Below are positions 54,030 to 61,949 of a stretch of 64,000 bases of DNA, piece by piece; the stretch's first letter is position 1, and the number at the start of each line of letters is the position of its first letter. The stretch is from NCBI RefSeq assembly GCF_015350975.1, contig NZ_JADKRX010000001.1, positions 558,001 through 622,000 on the forward strand, in the 5' to 3' direction. The position numbers were made by a program, and so were the translations under genes. The notes beneath the pieces are model-generated. The model did not search any database. It was given only the letters and a program-made list of their open reading frames with translations, and was not told where the DNA came from. Source of the stretch: Curtobacterium sp. VKM Ac-1395 (GTDB lineage: Bacteria > Actinomycetota > Actinomycetes > Actinomycetales > Microbacteriaceae).

Positions 54030-54059
54030 CGAGGTGGGGAGCACGTCCTCCCTGCCTCG
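54030..54059 (+). terminator. Hairpin after precursor A2
   Basis: CGAGGTGGGGAG pairs with CTCCCTGCCTCG over 12 positions with two G-U pairs, closing a 6-nt loop. It begins 11 bp after the A2 stop, the same arrangement as the hairpin after A1, and may end the cluster transcript or stabilise the A2 message. Confidence 0.5.
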
Positions 54060-54163
54060 GTCGGAGCCAGCGAGAGGGAAGCCGAATCAGGGTCGTGGCA
54101 TCGATGTCACCGGACAGCGCGGAAGTGGACATGGAACGACCGATGGAGGAGTACGGAGAAATC

Positions 54164-54388
54164 ATGACGGATTGGACTGGAATGCTCTGGGTACTGGTGC
54201 CGGTGACGGCGATCATCTGCGGAGTGGTGTACTCGATGGCTCGACTTCGGTGGGGAACTGATCGAGGACACGGCAACTGGGCAGTTACCGAGCGCACGGC
54301 GGCCACGCAGCAAGAGCTGGCAAGTACGCTCGCGGGCATTGAACGACGCCTCGACGGCATCGAGCGGGCGTTGCGGCAGGCTGAGTGA
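54164..54388 (+). CDS. Small membrane protein, PspB-like layout
   Basis: A 74-aa protein with one N-terminal membrane helix (GMLWVLVPVTAIICGVVYSM) and a charged, coiled-coil-like tail (QQELASTLAGIERRLDGIERALRQ). Size and layout recall PspB, but sequence identity is too weak to assign. ATG 54164 is chosen because GGAGA precedes it; starts at 54131 or GTG 54095 are possible. It sits between the RiPP cluster and the leftward monooxygenase-like gene. Confidence 0.55.
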   Translation: MTDWTGMLWVLVPVTAIICGVVYSMARLRWGTDRGHGNWAVTERTAATQQELASTLAGIERRLDGIERALRQAE

Positions 54389-54398
54389 GCTGACCGCG

Positions 54399-55040
54399 TC
54401 ACGGCCGGCTGTCGAGTGAGGGTGTCCGCGTGGCGCGATGCGACCGCGGGGGCGCGAGCAGCCACGGGCGGATGAGCTTCGTCACGAACGGCAGCACCCA
54501 GAACGTCATGATCGGCGTGAGCACGACCGTCGTGATGAGCACCCGGGGGAACGCGGCGAGCCCGGCGAACGACGGCACCAGCAGTCCGACGACGATCGTG
54601 AACGCGAGGTTGACCGGGAAGAACCCGAGCCAGATGCTCACGGCCTGCTTCCACCGCGGGGGAGCGCTCGACGACGGGGCGTCCTCGGGGACGTCGAACC
54701 AGCCCTCGATCCCGGTGCGCTTCTCCACGCGGGACTCAACCACGAGATCGCGGCCCAGGTCGAGCCACCGCAGCCGGTCGTCGGAGTTCTCCCACGTCGA
54801 CAGGGAGTCGTGGTCGGCGAAGCGGTAGAGCATGTGCCACTCGCGGGACTGGGCCCGGGAGCGGACCCACCCGGACCCGAGGAAGCCCGGGTACCGGTTC
54901 GCCAGGTTCACCCCGGACTGCACCCAGCGGGTGACCTCGGGGATGCGCTCCGGCTCGACCAGGCGGGTGATGGACACGGTGACAGGTGGGCCGGCGGTCT
55001 CGGGTGACGACTGCAGCATCCCAGGCTCTTGTGGAGTCAT
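54399..55040 (-). CDS. ABM-domain protein with C-terminal membrane helices
   Basis: A 213-aa protein. Residues of about 20-115 form an antibiotic-biosynthesis-monooxygenase (ABM) ferredoxin-like fold (VTVSITRLVEPERIPEVTRWVQSGVN, REWHMLYRFADHDSLSTWENSD). Two hydrophobic segments near the C-terminus (AVSIWLGFFPVNLAFTIVVGLL, VLITTVVLTPIMTFWVLPFV) anchor it. This ABM-plus-two-helix form is widespread and not tied to antibiotic synthesis; its closeness to the RiPP cluster is probably coincidental, as it is read from the other strand. Confidence 0.8.
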   Translation of the reverse strand: MTPQEPGMLQSSPETAGPPVTVSITRLVEPERIPEVTRWVQSGVNLANRYPGFLGSGWVRSRAQSREWHMLYRFADHDSLSTWENSDDRLRWLDLGRDLVVESRVEKRTGIEGWFDVPEDAPSSSAPPRWKQAVSIWLGFFPVNLAFTIVVGLLVPSFAGLAAFPRVLITTVVLTPIMTFWVLPFVTKLIRPWLLAPPRSHRATRTPSLDSRP

Positions 55041-55100
55041 GGCACCAGTGTCGCGGACCCGTGTTACACGCTCGTGACGGCGGCGTCCCCGACACGGGGC

Positions 55101-55134
55101 GGGGCACCGACCACCGGGTGGTGGTCGGTGCCCC
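55101..55134 (-). terminator. Perfect terminator hairpin after the GH3 gene
   Basis: GGGGCACCGACCACC and its exact complement form a 15-bp stem with a 4-nt loop, 31 bp after the stop of the leftward GH3 gene. It should end that transcript. Confidence 0.82.
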
Positions 55135-55165
55135 GCAGGTCATCCGGACGTGTGTCGGTCGGCGC

Positions 55166-58100
55166 TCACTTCGTCGCCGTGACCGCCACCTTCGTCGCCG
55201 AGGTGGTGACACGACCCGAGTCGTTGGTGAAGACGGCCCGGTACTGCCGGCCGTTCACCGCCGTCGTGGCGGTGAAGGTGTAGCTCGCCTTCGTCGCACC
55301 GACCTGGGTCACCCAGGAGCGACCGCCGTCCGTGCTCCGCTGCCACTGCACCGTCGGCGTGGGGCTGCCGGAGGCCGCGGCGGACAGCGTGACCTTGGTG
55401 CCGGCCTTGACCGACACCTTCGTCACGGGCTGCTTCGTCACGACCGGCTTGGCGGCGGGCGCGGTGACCGTGACCTGGCCGGCGGCGCTCGTGTTGCCCG
55501 CCACGTCGGTCGCCCGGAAGCGGACGACCTTCGGGGTGTCGGACACGGTGACCCGACCGGAGTACGTCTTCCAGGTCGTGCCGTCCAAGGAGTACTGGAT
55601 GGTCGCGACGCCGGAGAGCGCGTCCTCGGCGGTCAGGGTCAGCTGGCCCTTCGTCGCCGTCCCCGCCGTGACGGTCGGGGCGGTGCGGTCAATGCGGACG
55701 GTGGTCTCGAGCAGCTTCGAGATCGATCCGTCCGTGCCGACGGCCAGGGCGCGGAGCTGGTGTTCGCCCTCGTCCGAGATCGTCACCGGGTCGGAGGCCG
55801 GGAGCAGTTCGCCCTGGTCGACCGACAGGTACAGGCGTGCGTCGTCGTCCGTGGACGTGACGCGGACCGTCACCGGTGCGGCGGACCACCCCGCAGCGTT
55901 CGGCTTCGGCGAGACGCCGACTGCGACGGACGGTCCGTCACCGGTCTGCTCGGTGAGCACCGCGCCCTTCGTCACCGACTGGTAGTCGACGAGGTCGGAG
56001 AACTGCGCGGTGTAGGGCTGCACCGAGATCCCGGAGACGCCCTTCGCCTCGGCGAGCTGCTGGAAGCCAGCGGTCTGCGACGCGGTGGCGAGGATCCGGC
56101 TCGCGCTGCGCTGCAGGTCGCCCAGGCGCAGGTTGTAGCCGGTCGCCGGGTAGTTCCCGGTGACGGTGACCGTGTACGCCACGACCGGTGAGGTGCTGTC
56201 CGCCGGGTCCTGGTGCTGCACTCCGGTGACGGAGATCCCGGCTTTCTGCGCGGCACTCAGCGTGGTGCCGGCGAGCAGGCCGGTGACGTCGGCGTAGGCG
56301 GCCTGGACGGAGGCGTACGGAGCGTTGGCCGCGTACGTCTCGTTGTTGATGGCGTCACGCGTCGTCGTCCCGGAGAGGGGCGTCTTCGTCAGGTCGGTCG
56401 TCGCGTCCACCGTGGTGGCGATCGACTGGGTGCCGGTCGCGGCGGGCGTCAGGCCGCCGAACTGCCAGGCGGTCGACGTCCGGGTCGGGGTGACGGTCCT
56501 CGTGTACGCGGGCAGGCCGGACACGTCGATGGTGGGAGCGACCTGCTTGAGGGCGTTGAGGACCTCGTTCGGGTTGCCGCCGGGCTCGATGAGGTCGTTG
56601 CCCGCGTACATGACGCCGGTCGCCCCGGTGCGCGGTCCTGCGCCCCAGTCGGTCATCACGGTGCCGGCGAAGCCCCACTCGCCGCGGAGGACGTCCGTGT
56701 TGAGGTCGTAGCTCCCAGACGCGTACGTGCCGTTGACCTTGTTGTACGAGGTCATCACGGCCATCGGCTGGGCGCTCTTCACGGCGATCTCGAACCCGCG
56801 CAGGTAGATCTCGCGGCTTGCCCGCTCGCTGATGACGTCGTTCGAGGTGGTCCGTGCGGTCTCCTGGTTGTTGCCGTAGAAGTGCTTGATCGTGACGCCG
56901 GCGCCGGGGATGCTCTGCACGCCCTTCGTCATGGCCGCCGCGGTCAGGCCGGTGAGCAGCGGGTCCTCGGAGTAGTACTCGAAGTTGCGCCCGTTGAGGG
57001 GGTCGCGGTGGATGTTCATGCCCGGTGCGAGCCAGAGCGCGACGCCGTACTCCGACATCTCCTGACCGACGGCGACACCGACCTCCTGCACGAGGTCCGG
57101 GTCCCAGGTCTGCGCGAGCAGGGTGCCGATCGGCCACGCGGTGCCGAACTGGTAGGTCGCCGGGGTGGTCGACGTCTTCTGCGTGATGCGCAGTCCGGCT
57201 GGGCCGTCGGCGAGCGTCATGCCCGGCAGTCCGCGGTCCTCGTACTTCGCCGTCGTGTAGCCGGCGGCGCCGATCGCGGTCGCGGTGGTGCCGGCGGCGC
57301 TGGCACCCTCGACGATGTTCGCGAGCTGCGTGGCGCTGAGGCTCGCCACGAACTGCTGCATCGTGATCCGGCCGGTCTTCACGTCGAACAGGGTCGAGTT
57401 CGGCACGACGGCCACGGGCTCCGTCGTCTCACCGGTCTTCGGGGCGTAGGGCTTGCCCGTGCCCTCCCAGTCGGTGGTCGCGGCGTCCACGTACGCGGTC
57501 ACCGAGGCGATGGTGTCGCCGTCGATCGCTGCGTAGGGCGAGTCGGCTGCGACGGGCACGTCCTGCTCCAGCGCCGAGGCGTGGTCAGGAGCCGTGAAGC
57601 CGGTGGTGTCGAGCGGGACGACGGGGGCGTCGGCGAGCTGCTGCGCCTCCTCCGGGTACGACCAGAAGTCCGCCGGGTCGCTGGTGCGCTCGGTGGCCGG
57701 TCGCTGGTCGTCGAGCTCGTTGGCGAGCTGTTCCGTGGTGGTGGTGGCGCCGAGCCGGAGCTTCGCGGCCACGCTGGTGTTCCGCGACGAGTCACCGACG
57801 CGGATGACGTAGTCACCGGCCTCCATCGTGTTGGCGGCCTTCGTCTCGTCGTAGGACGCCATGTCGGTGGTGGTGTACCGGATCGTCACGGTCTGCGACG
57901 CTCCGGGGGGCAGGCTGTCCGTCTTCGCGGAGCCGGCGAGCTGCTGGTACGGCTTGTCGAGACCGGTCTGCGGCGCGGAGAAGTACGTCTGGACGACGTC
58001 CTTGCCGGAGGCCTCGGTCCCGACGTTCGTGACGCGGGCCTTGACGGAGACGGTCGACATGTCCGCGGTGACGCCGAGCGGTTCCACCTGGAACTGCGTG

Positions 58101-59119
58101 TACGAGAGCCCGTACCCGAACGGGTACTCGACGACGCTCGCCGGGTCCGCGGGGTCGAGCGAGCGGTACATCGAGTCGAACCAGCGGTAGCCGACGTAGA
58201 TGCCCTCGCTGTACTGCTCCTCGGCGCTGTTGCCGTCGTTGTTCGCGAAGGTCGCCGCTGCCGGGTAGTACGAGTACTTCGAGGCCCAGGTGTCAGTGAG
58301 CTTGCCGGACGGCGTGACCGTGCCGTTGAGCACCTGGGTGAGCGCCGTGCCGGACTCCTGGCCCGCCTGGCTCATGAGCAGGATCGAGTCGAGCGGCTTG
58401 CCGCCGTCCGGGTCGTTGGCCGACTTGTTGATGTCGTCGAAGAACGCCGTGTCGACGATCCCGCCGACGTTGAGCACGACGACGACCTTCCGGTACGTCT
58501 GCCCGATGATCTGCAGGTCGTCCTTCTCGGTGTCGGTCAGCTGGTAGTCGCCGGCGCCGGGGGAGCGGTCGCTGCCCTCGCCGGAGTTCCGCGCGACGAC
58601 GTAGACGGCGGTGTCGGTCGGTGCGGTGGGCTGCACGGTCGTCCGGGTCAGCCGCTGTTCCACCGAGGAGTAGTCGATGGAGGGGCCGAAGCCGCCGGCG
58701 TTGGTGGTGCCGTACTTGGCGTCGAAGGCGTTCTTCACGGCGTCGGAGTAGGCGGGGGCGGTGGTGATCTGGTACCCGGCGTTCTGCAGCCCCTGTCGGA
58801 CCGAGATCGTGTAGCGGTTGTTGACGTTGCCCGAACCGGTGCCGCCCTTCACGGTGGCGTAGGCGCCGACGCCGTAGACGGCGACAGCGCCGTCCTTCGC
58901 CATCGGCAGCGCGTCGTCGTTGTTCTCGAGCAGGACCATCCCCTGGCTGGCGGCGCGCTGGCTCAGCGCGGCGTTCGCCTTCTCGAGTGGACCCTGGTTG
59001 GGGTTGGTGGTCGCGGCGTTCGCGAACCCGGCCCCGGTGACGACGAGCGCCCCCGTGACGCAGACCGCGAGTGCGGCCCTGACGGCGATCCGCGGGGATC
59101 GCCTGTTCTCCACATGCAT
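55166..59119 (-). CDS. Secreted GH3 glycoside hydrolase with swapped domain order and Ig-like tail
   Basis: A 1317-aa exported enzyme. Signal peptide residues 1-35 (cleavage after FANA). The GH3 C-terminal (alpha/beta sandwich) domain comes first ([14 protein letters not shown] near residue 45), then a fibronectin-III-like domain ([20 protein letters not shown]), then the GH3 N-terminal TIM-barrel with [37 protein letters not shown] and the nucleophile Asp824 in VMTDWGAG. The C-terminal third holds CHB_HEX/OmpL47-like and Ig-like beta domains that probably bind cell wall or glycans. It should release glucose or xylose from plant oligosaccharides. Start MHVENRR chosen for the intact signal peptide. 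Confidence 0.88.
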   Translation of the reverse strand: MHVENRRSPRIAVRAALAVCVTGALVVTGAGFANAATTNPNQGPLEKANAALSQRAASQGMVLLENNDDALPMAKDGAVAVYGVGAYATVKGGTGSGNVNNRYTISVRQGLQNAGYQITTAPAYSDAVKNAFDAKYGTTNAGGFGPSIDYSSVEQRLTRTTVQPTAPTDTAVYVVARNSGEGSDRSPGAGDYQLTDTEKDDLQIIGQTYRKVVVVLNVGGIVDTAFFDDINKSANDPDGGKPLDSILLMSQAGQESGTALTQVLNGTVTPSGKLTDTWASKYSYYPAAATFANNDGNSAEEQYSEGIYVGYRWFDSMYRSLDPADPASVVEYPFGYGLSYTQFQVEPLGVTADMSTVSVKARVTNVGTEASGKDVVQTYFSAPQTGLDKPYQQLAGSAKTDSLPPGASQTVTIRYTTTDMASYDETKAANTMEAGDYVIRVGDSSRNTSVAAKLRLGATTTTEQLANELDDQRPATERTSDPADFWSYPEEAQQLADAPVVPLDTTGFTAPDHASALEQDVPVAADSPYAAIDGDTIASVTAYVDAATTDWEGTGKPYAPKTGETTEPVAVVPNSTLFDVKTGRITMQQFVASLSATQLANIVEGASAAGTTATAIGAAGYTTAKYEDRGLPGMTLADGPAGLRITQKTSTTPATYQFGTAWPIGTLLAQTWDPDLVQEVGVAVGQEMSEYGVALWLAPGMNIHRDPLNGRNFEYYSEDPLLTGLTAAAMTKGVQSIPGAGVTIKHFYGNNQETARTTSNDVISERASREIYLRGFEIAVKSAQPMAVMTSYNKVNGTYASGSYDLNTDVLRGEWGFAGTVMTDWGAGPRTGATGVMYAGNDLIEPGGNPNEVLNALKQVAPTIDVSGLPAYTRTVTPTRTSTAWQFGGLTPAATGTQSIATTVDATTDLTKTPLSGTTTRDAINNETYAANAPYASVQAAYADVTGLLAGTTLSAAQKAGISVTGVQHQDPADSTSPVVAYTVTVTGNYPATGYNLRLGDLQRSASRILATASQTAGFQQLAEAKGVSGISVQPYTAQFSDLVDYQSVTKGAVLTEQTGDGPSVAVGVSPKPNAAGWSAAPVTVRVTSTDDDARLYLSVDQGELLPASDPVTISDEGEHQLRALAVGTDGSISKLLETTVRIDRTAPTVTAGTATKGQLTLTAEDALSGVATIQYSLDGTTWKTYSGRVTVSDTPKVVRFRATDVAGNTSAAGQVTVTAPAAKPVVTKQPVTKVSVKAGTKVTLSAAASGSPTPTVQWQRSTDGGRSWVTQVGATKASYTFTATTAVNGRQYRAVFTNDSGRVTTSATKVAVTATK

Positions 59120-59430
59120 CGAGTTGTCCTCTCTGACAACGTCGTACGCGTCGACCGTCACCCCCACCACGTCCCTGTGGCGAGGAGGCAGAACCGGTCT
59201 CGGCGTGGTTCTGACGGGACAATCCCGGACCGTATTCGGGATTCGCCGAGCCTGTCAAGGCTCGAAGTCGACGATCGGCCTGCTTCCAGGGCCGCCGTGT
59301 CCGGACCGCGCGGGGCAGCCCAGCCCGCATGCGCTCTCCGGATGAACCGGCCGTCGTCGGACTGGGCAGCGAGGCCGCAGTGCGCGCCCGCACCGTCGCG
59401 GAGGACACTGGTGCCTTGGAGGTTCAGCTC
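59120..59430. promoter_or_regulatory. Divergent intergenic region with inverted repeat
   Basis: This 311-bp gap separates the leftward GH3 gene from the rightward DUF6328 gene. It contains AATCCCG (59221-59227) and CGGGATT (59237-59243), a 7-bp inverted repeat spaced by 9 bp, about 100 bp upstream of the GH3 start: a possible operator. GGAGG at 59418-59422 serves the DUF6328 gene. No further gene is seen. Confidence 0.5.
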
Positions 59431-59934
59431 ATGGACACGACGAACCACGCGTCCGCCGACACCGAGCGCGGGCGGCACGAGACCCCGACGGAGCGCTGGG
59501 ACCGCAACTGGATCGACATCCAGCAGGAACTCCGGATCGTGCAGACCGGCACGCAGATCCTGGCCGGCTTCCTGCTGACGCTGCCGTTCCAGCAGCGGTT
59601 CACGACCCTGACCGATGCGCAGGAGGCGATCTACCTGGTGCTCGTCGTGCTCGCGGTCGTGGTCACCGTCGTCGCGCTGTCCGCCGTCGCGACGCACCGG
59701 CTCGTCTTCCGACAGCGGCAGAAGCACGACCTGGTCCGGGTCGGGAACGCCGTCCTGTTGACGGCGCTGATCGCGAGTGCCCTGCTGTTCGCCGGGACGG
59801 TCCTGTTCGTGTTCGACGTGGTGGTCGGCGATGCCGGCGGGCTGATCGGCGGCGCGGCCGTCTTCGTGGGGACCGCGCTGCTCTGGACGTCGCTGCCGCT
59901 GTCGCTGCGCAGGACGCGCCGCGACGACGGCTAG
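59431..59934 (+). CDS. DUF6328 family membrane protein
   Basis: A 167-aa protein: a conserved soluble start (ERWDRNWIDIQQELRIVQTGTQILAGFLLTLPFQQRF) followed by four hydrophobic segments. This is the DUF6328 pattern, common in actinobacteria, function unknown. GGAGG lies 8 bp before the ATG. Its stop TAG overlaps the stop of the convergent ku gene on the other strand. Confidence 0.83.
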   Translation: MDTTNHASADTERGRHETPTERWDRNWIDIQQELRIVQTGTQILAGFLLTLPFQQRFTTLTDAQEAIYLVLVVLAVVVTVVALSAVATHRLVFRQRQKHDLVRVGNAVLLTALIASALLFAGTVLFVFDVVVGDAGGLIGGAAVFVGTALLWTSLPLSLRRTRRDDG

Positions 59935-60968
59935 CTGGCCTGCTTCTTCGCCGCGGGCTTCTTGGCGGGGGCCTTCTCGGCTGGTGCCTTCTTCGCCGCT
60001 GGTTTCTTCGCGGCAGGCTTCTTCGCGGGGGCCTTCTTCGTCTCCGATCCGGACGCCTTCGACCCGGAACCGGAACCGGAACCGGAGCCGGACCCGGAAC
60101 CGGAACCGGAGCCGGACCCGGACCCGGACCCGGAGCCGGACGACCGCGAGCCGCTCGACGGACGCGACCCCGAGCCTCCCGTCCGCTTCTTGTCCACGGA
60201 CGCGCGCAGCGCCGCCATCAGGTCGATGACGTCACCACCCTCGTCGTCGTCGGACGCAGCCTGCTCGCCGAACGTCGCGGCGGTGTCGACGTCGTCGCCG
60301 GACTCGAGCTTGGCGTCGATGAGCTGCTGGAGTTCGGCCTGGTACTCGTCGGTGTAGCGGTCGGGGTCGAAGTCCGTCGACATGCTCTCGACGAGGGACG
60401 ACGACATCTTCAGCTCGTTCGCGCTCACCTTCACCGAGGTGTCGAGTGCCGCGAAGTCCGCGGACCGGACCTCGTCGCCCCACAGGAGCCCCTGCAGGAG
60501 CAGCACGTCGTCGTGCACGCGGAGCACGCCGAGCCGGGTCTTCTGGCGGAGCGTGAACTGCACGACGGCGAGACGGTCGGTCTCCTCGAGGGTGCGGCGG
60601 AGCAGGACGTAGGCCTTCGGGGAGCGGGAGTCGGGTTCGAGGTAGTAGGTCTTCTCGAACATCATCGGGTCGACCTGCTCGACGGGCACGAACTCGAGGA
60701 CCTCGATCTCGTGCGACTGCTCCTGGGGCAGCTTCTTGAAGTCGTCGGCGGTCAGGACGACGGTCTTCTCGCCGTCGTCGTAGGCGCGCTCGATGTCGGC
60801 GTACTCGACCTCGTGCCCGAGCTCGCACACCCGCTTGTACCGGATGCGGGCCTTGTCCTCGTCGTGGACCTGGTGCATGGAGACGTCGTGGGTCTCGGTG
60901 GCGGCGTAGACCTTGATCGGCACGTTCACCAGCCCGAACGCGATGGAACCCTTCCAGAGCGACCTCAT
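59931..60968 (-). CDS. ku: Non-homologous end-joining protein Ku
   Basis: A 345-aa bacterial Ku. The core (residues 1-255) begins MRSLWKGSIAFGLVNVPIKVY and has YADIERAYDDGEKTVVLTADDFK and MMFEKTYYLEP, all typical. It forms a homodimeric ring on DNA ends and recruits LigD. The C-tail is unusual: a Gly-Ser repeat of about 25 residues followed by a Lys/Ala/Pro-rich end with repeated PAKKPAAKK units, an H1-like DNA-binding tail known from some actinobacterial Ku proteins. Confidence 0.95.
   Translation of the reverse strand: MRSLWKGSIAFGLVNVPIKVYAATETHDVSMHQVHDEDKARIRYKRVCELGHEVEYADIERAYDDGEKTVVLTADDFKKLPQEQSHEIEVLEFVPVEQVDPMMFEKTYYLEPDSRSPKAYVLLRRTLEETDRLAVVQFTLRQKTRLGVLRVHDDVLLLQGLLWGDEVRSADFAALDTSVKVSANELKMSSSLVESMSTDFDPDRYTDEYQAELQQLIDAKLESGDDVDTAATFGEQAASDDDEGGDVIDLMAALRASVDKKRTGGSGSRPSSGSRSSGSGSGSGSGSGSGSGSGSGSGSGSGSKASGSETKKAPAKKPAAKKPAAKKAPAEKAPAKKPAAKKQAS
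60064..60140 (-). repeat. CCGGAA/CCGGAC hexanucleotide repeat inside ku
   Basis: About twelve copies of a 6-bp unit (CCGGAA, CCGGAC or CCGGAG on the plus strand) encode the Gly-Ser linker of Ku. Such a tract can change length by slippage in steps of two residues without breaking the frame. Confidence 0.8.
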
Positions 60969-61058
60969 CACCACATGATGCCCGTGTGCGCCCGGGAACG
61001 TCCGGGTGCAGGGCACGAGCCGAGCACGGACCGAGCGACCACCGAGCACGATGGGGCC

Positions 61059-61949
61059 ATGAGCCAGCTGGACAAGGACGACCCGCGCACGCAGTACGCC
61101 CGCCCGCCGTTCCCCGCGCAGACGCAGCAGGGATCGGGCCGTGCCAGCGAGATGGACCCGCCGCCGGACCACGGCGAGACGAGCTACGTCGGCACGGGCC
61201 GGATGCGCGGGTACCGGGTGCTCGTGACGGGTGCCGACTCGGGCATCGGCCGCGCCGCCGCGATCGCGATGGCGAAGGAGGGCGCCGACGTCGCACTGAA
61301 CGCGCTGCCCGAGGAGGTCGACGACCTGACCGAGGTCCGCGACCTGATCGGTGACCTCGGGCGCCGGGCGGTGATGCTGCCGGGGGACCTCACCGACGAG
61401 GCCTTCTGCCAGGAGCTCGTCCGGACGGCGGTGAGCGAACTCGGCGGGCTCGACGCGCTCGTGCTCGTCGCCGGCACCCAGCAGGTGCACGAGGACGTCA
61501 CCCAGCAGTCGACCGAGGACTTCGACCGCACGATGAAGGTCAACCTCTACGCGATGTTCTGGCTGGTGCGCGAGGCCGTCCCGCACATGGCCCCCGGCAG
61601 CGCGATCGTCACGACGAGCTCGGTGTCCGCGTACCAGCCACAGGACCGGATGATCGACTACGCGGCGACGAAGGCCGCGATCATCACGTACACGAACGGC
61701 CTCGCCCGCCAGCTCGCGGCGAAGGGCATCCGCGCGAACACCGTCGTGCCGGGGCCCGTGTGGACGCCGCTGCAGCCGATCAGCTACCCGGGCGACGAGA
61801 TCGCCGCGTACGGGCAGGACACCCCGTTCGGCCGTCCGGCGCAGCCCGTCGAGCTCGGCAGCGCGTACGTGTACCTCGCCGGACCGGAGTCCTCGTACAC
61901 CTCCGGCACCACGCTGACGGTGGCGGGAGCGACCGGGGTCGCCCTGTGA
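61059..61949 (+). CDS. SDR family oxidoreductase within the NHEJ locus
   Basis: A 296-aa SDR paralogous to that at 8064-8975: similar acidic N-terminal extension, TGADSGIGRAAA, VAG in place of the usual NAG, catalytic Ser (TTSSVSAY) and YAATK. It is divergent from ku and its stop overlaps the ligD start (GTGA), so it is co-transcribed with ligD. Role in repair unlikely; stress-linked co-regulation is possible. Confidence 0.87.
   Translation: MSQLDKDDPRTQYARPPFPAQTQQGSGRASEMDPPPDHGETSYVGTGRMRGYRVLVTGADSGIGRAAAIAMAKEGADVALNALPEEVDDLTEVRDLIGDLGRRAVMLPGDLTDEAFCQELVRTAVSELGGLDALVLVAGTQQVHEDVTQQSTEDFDRTMKVNLYAMFWLVREAVPHMAPGSAIVTTSSVSAYQPQDRMIDYAATKAAIITYTNGLARQLAAKGIRANTVVPGPVWTPLQPISYPGDEIAAYGQDTPFGRPAQPVELGSAYVYLAGPESSYTSGTTLTVAGATGVAL

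Noticed and set aside
54399..55040. ABM-domain protein as a tailoring enzyme of the RiPP cluster
   Set aside because: Opposite strand, high-GC flank composition, and membrane-anchored ABM proteins are widespread without antibiotic clusters.
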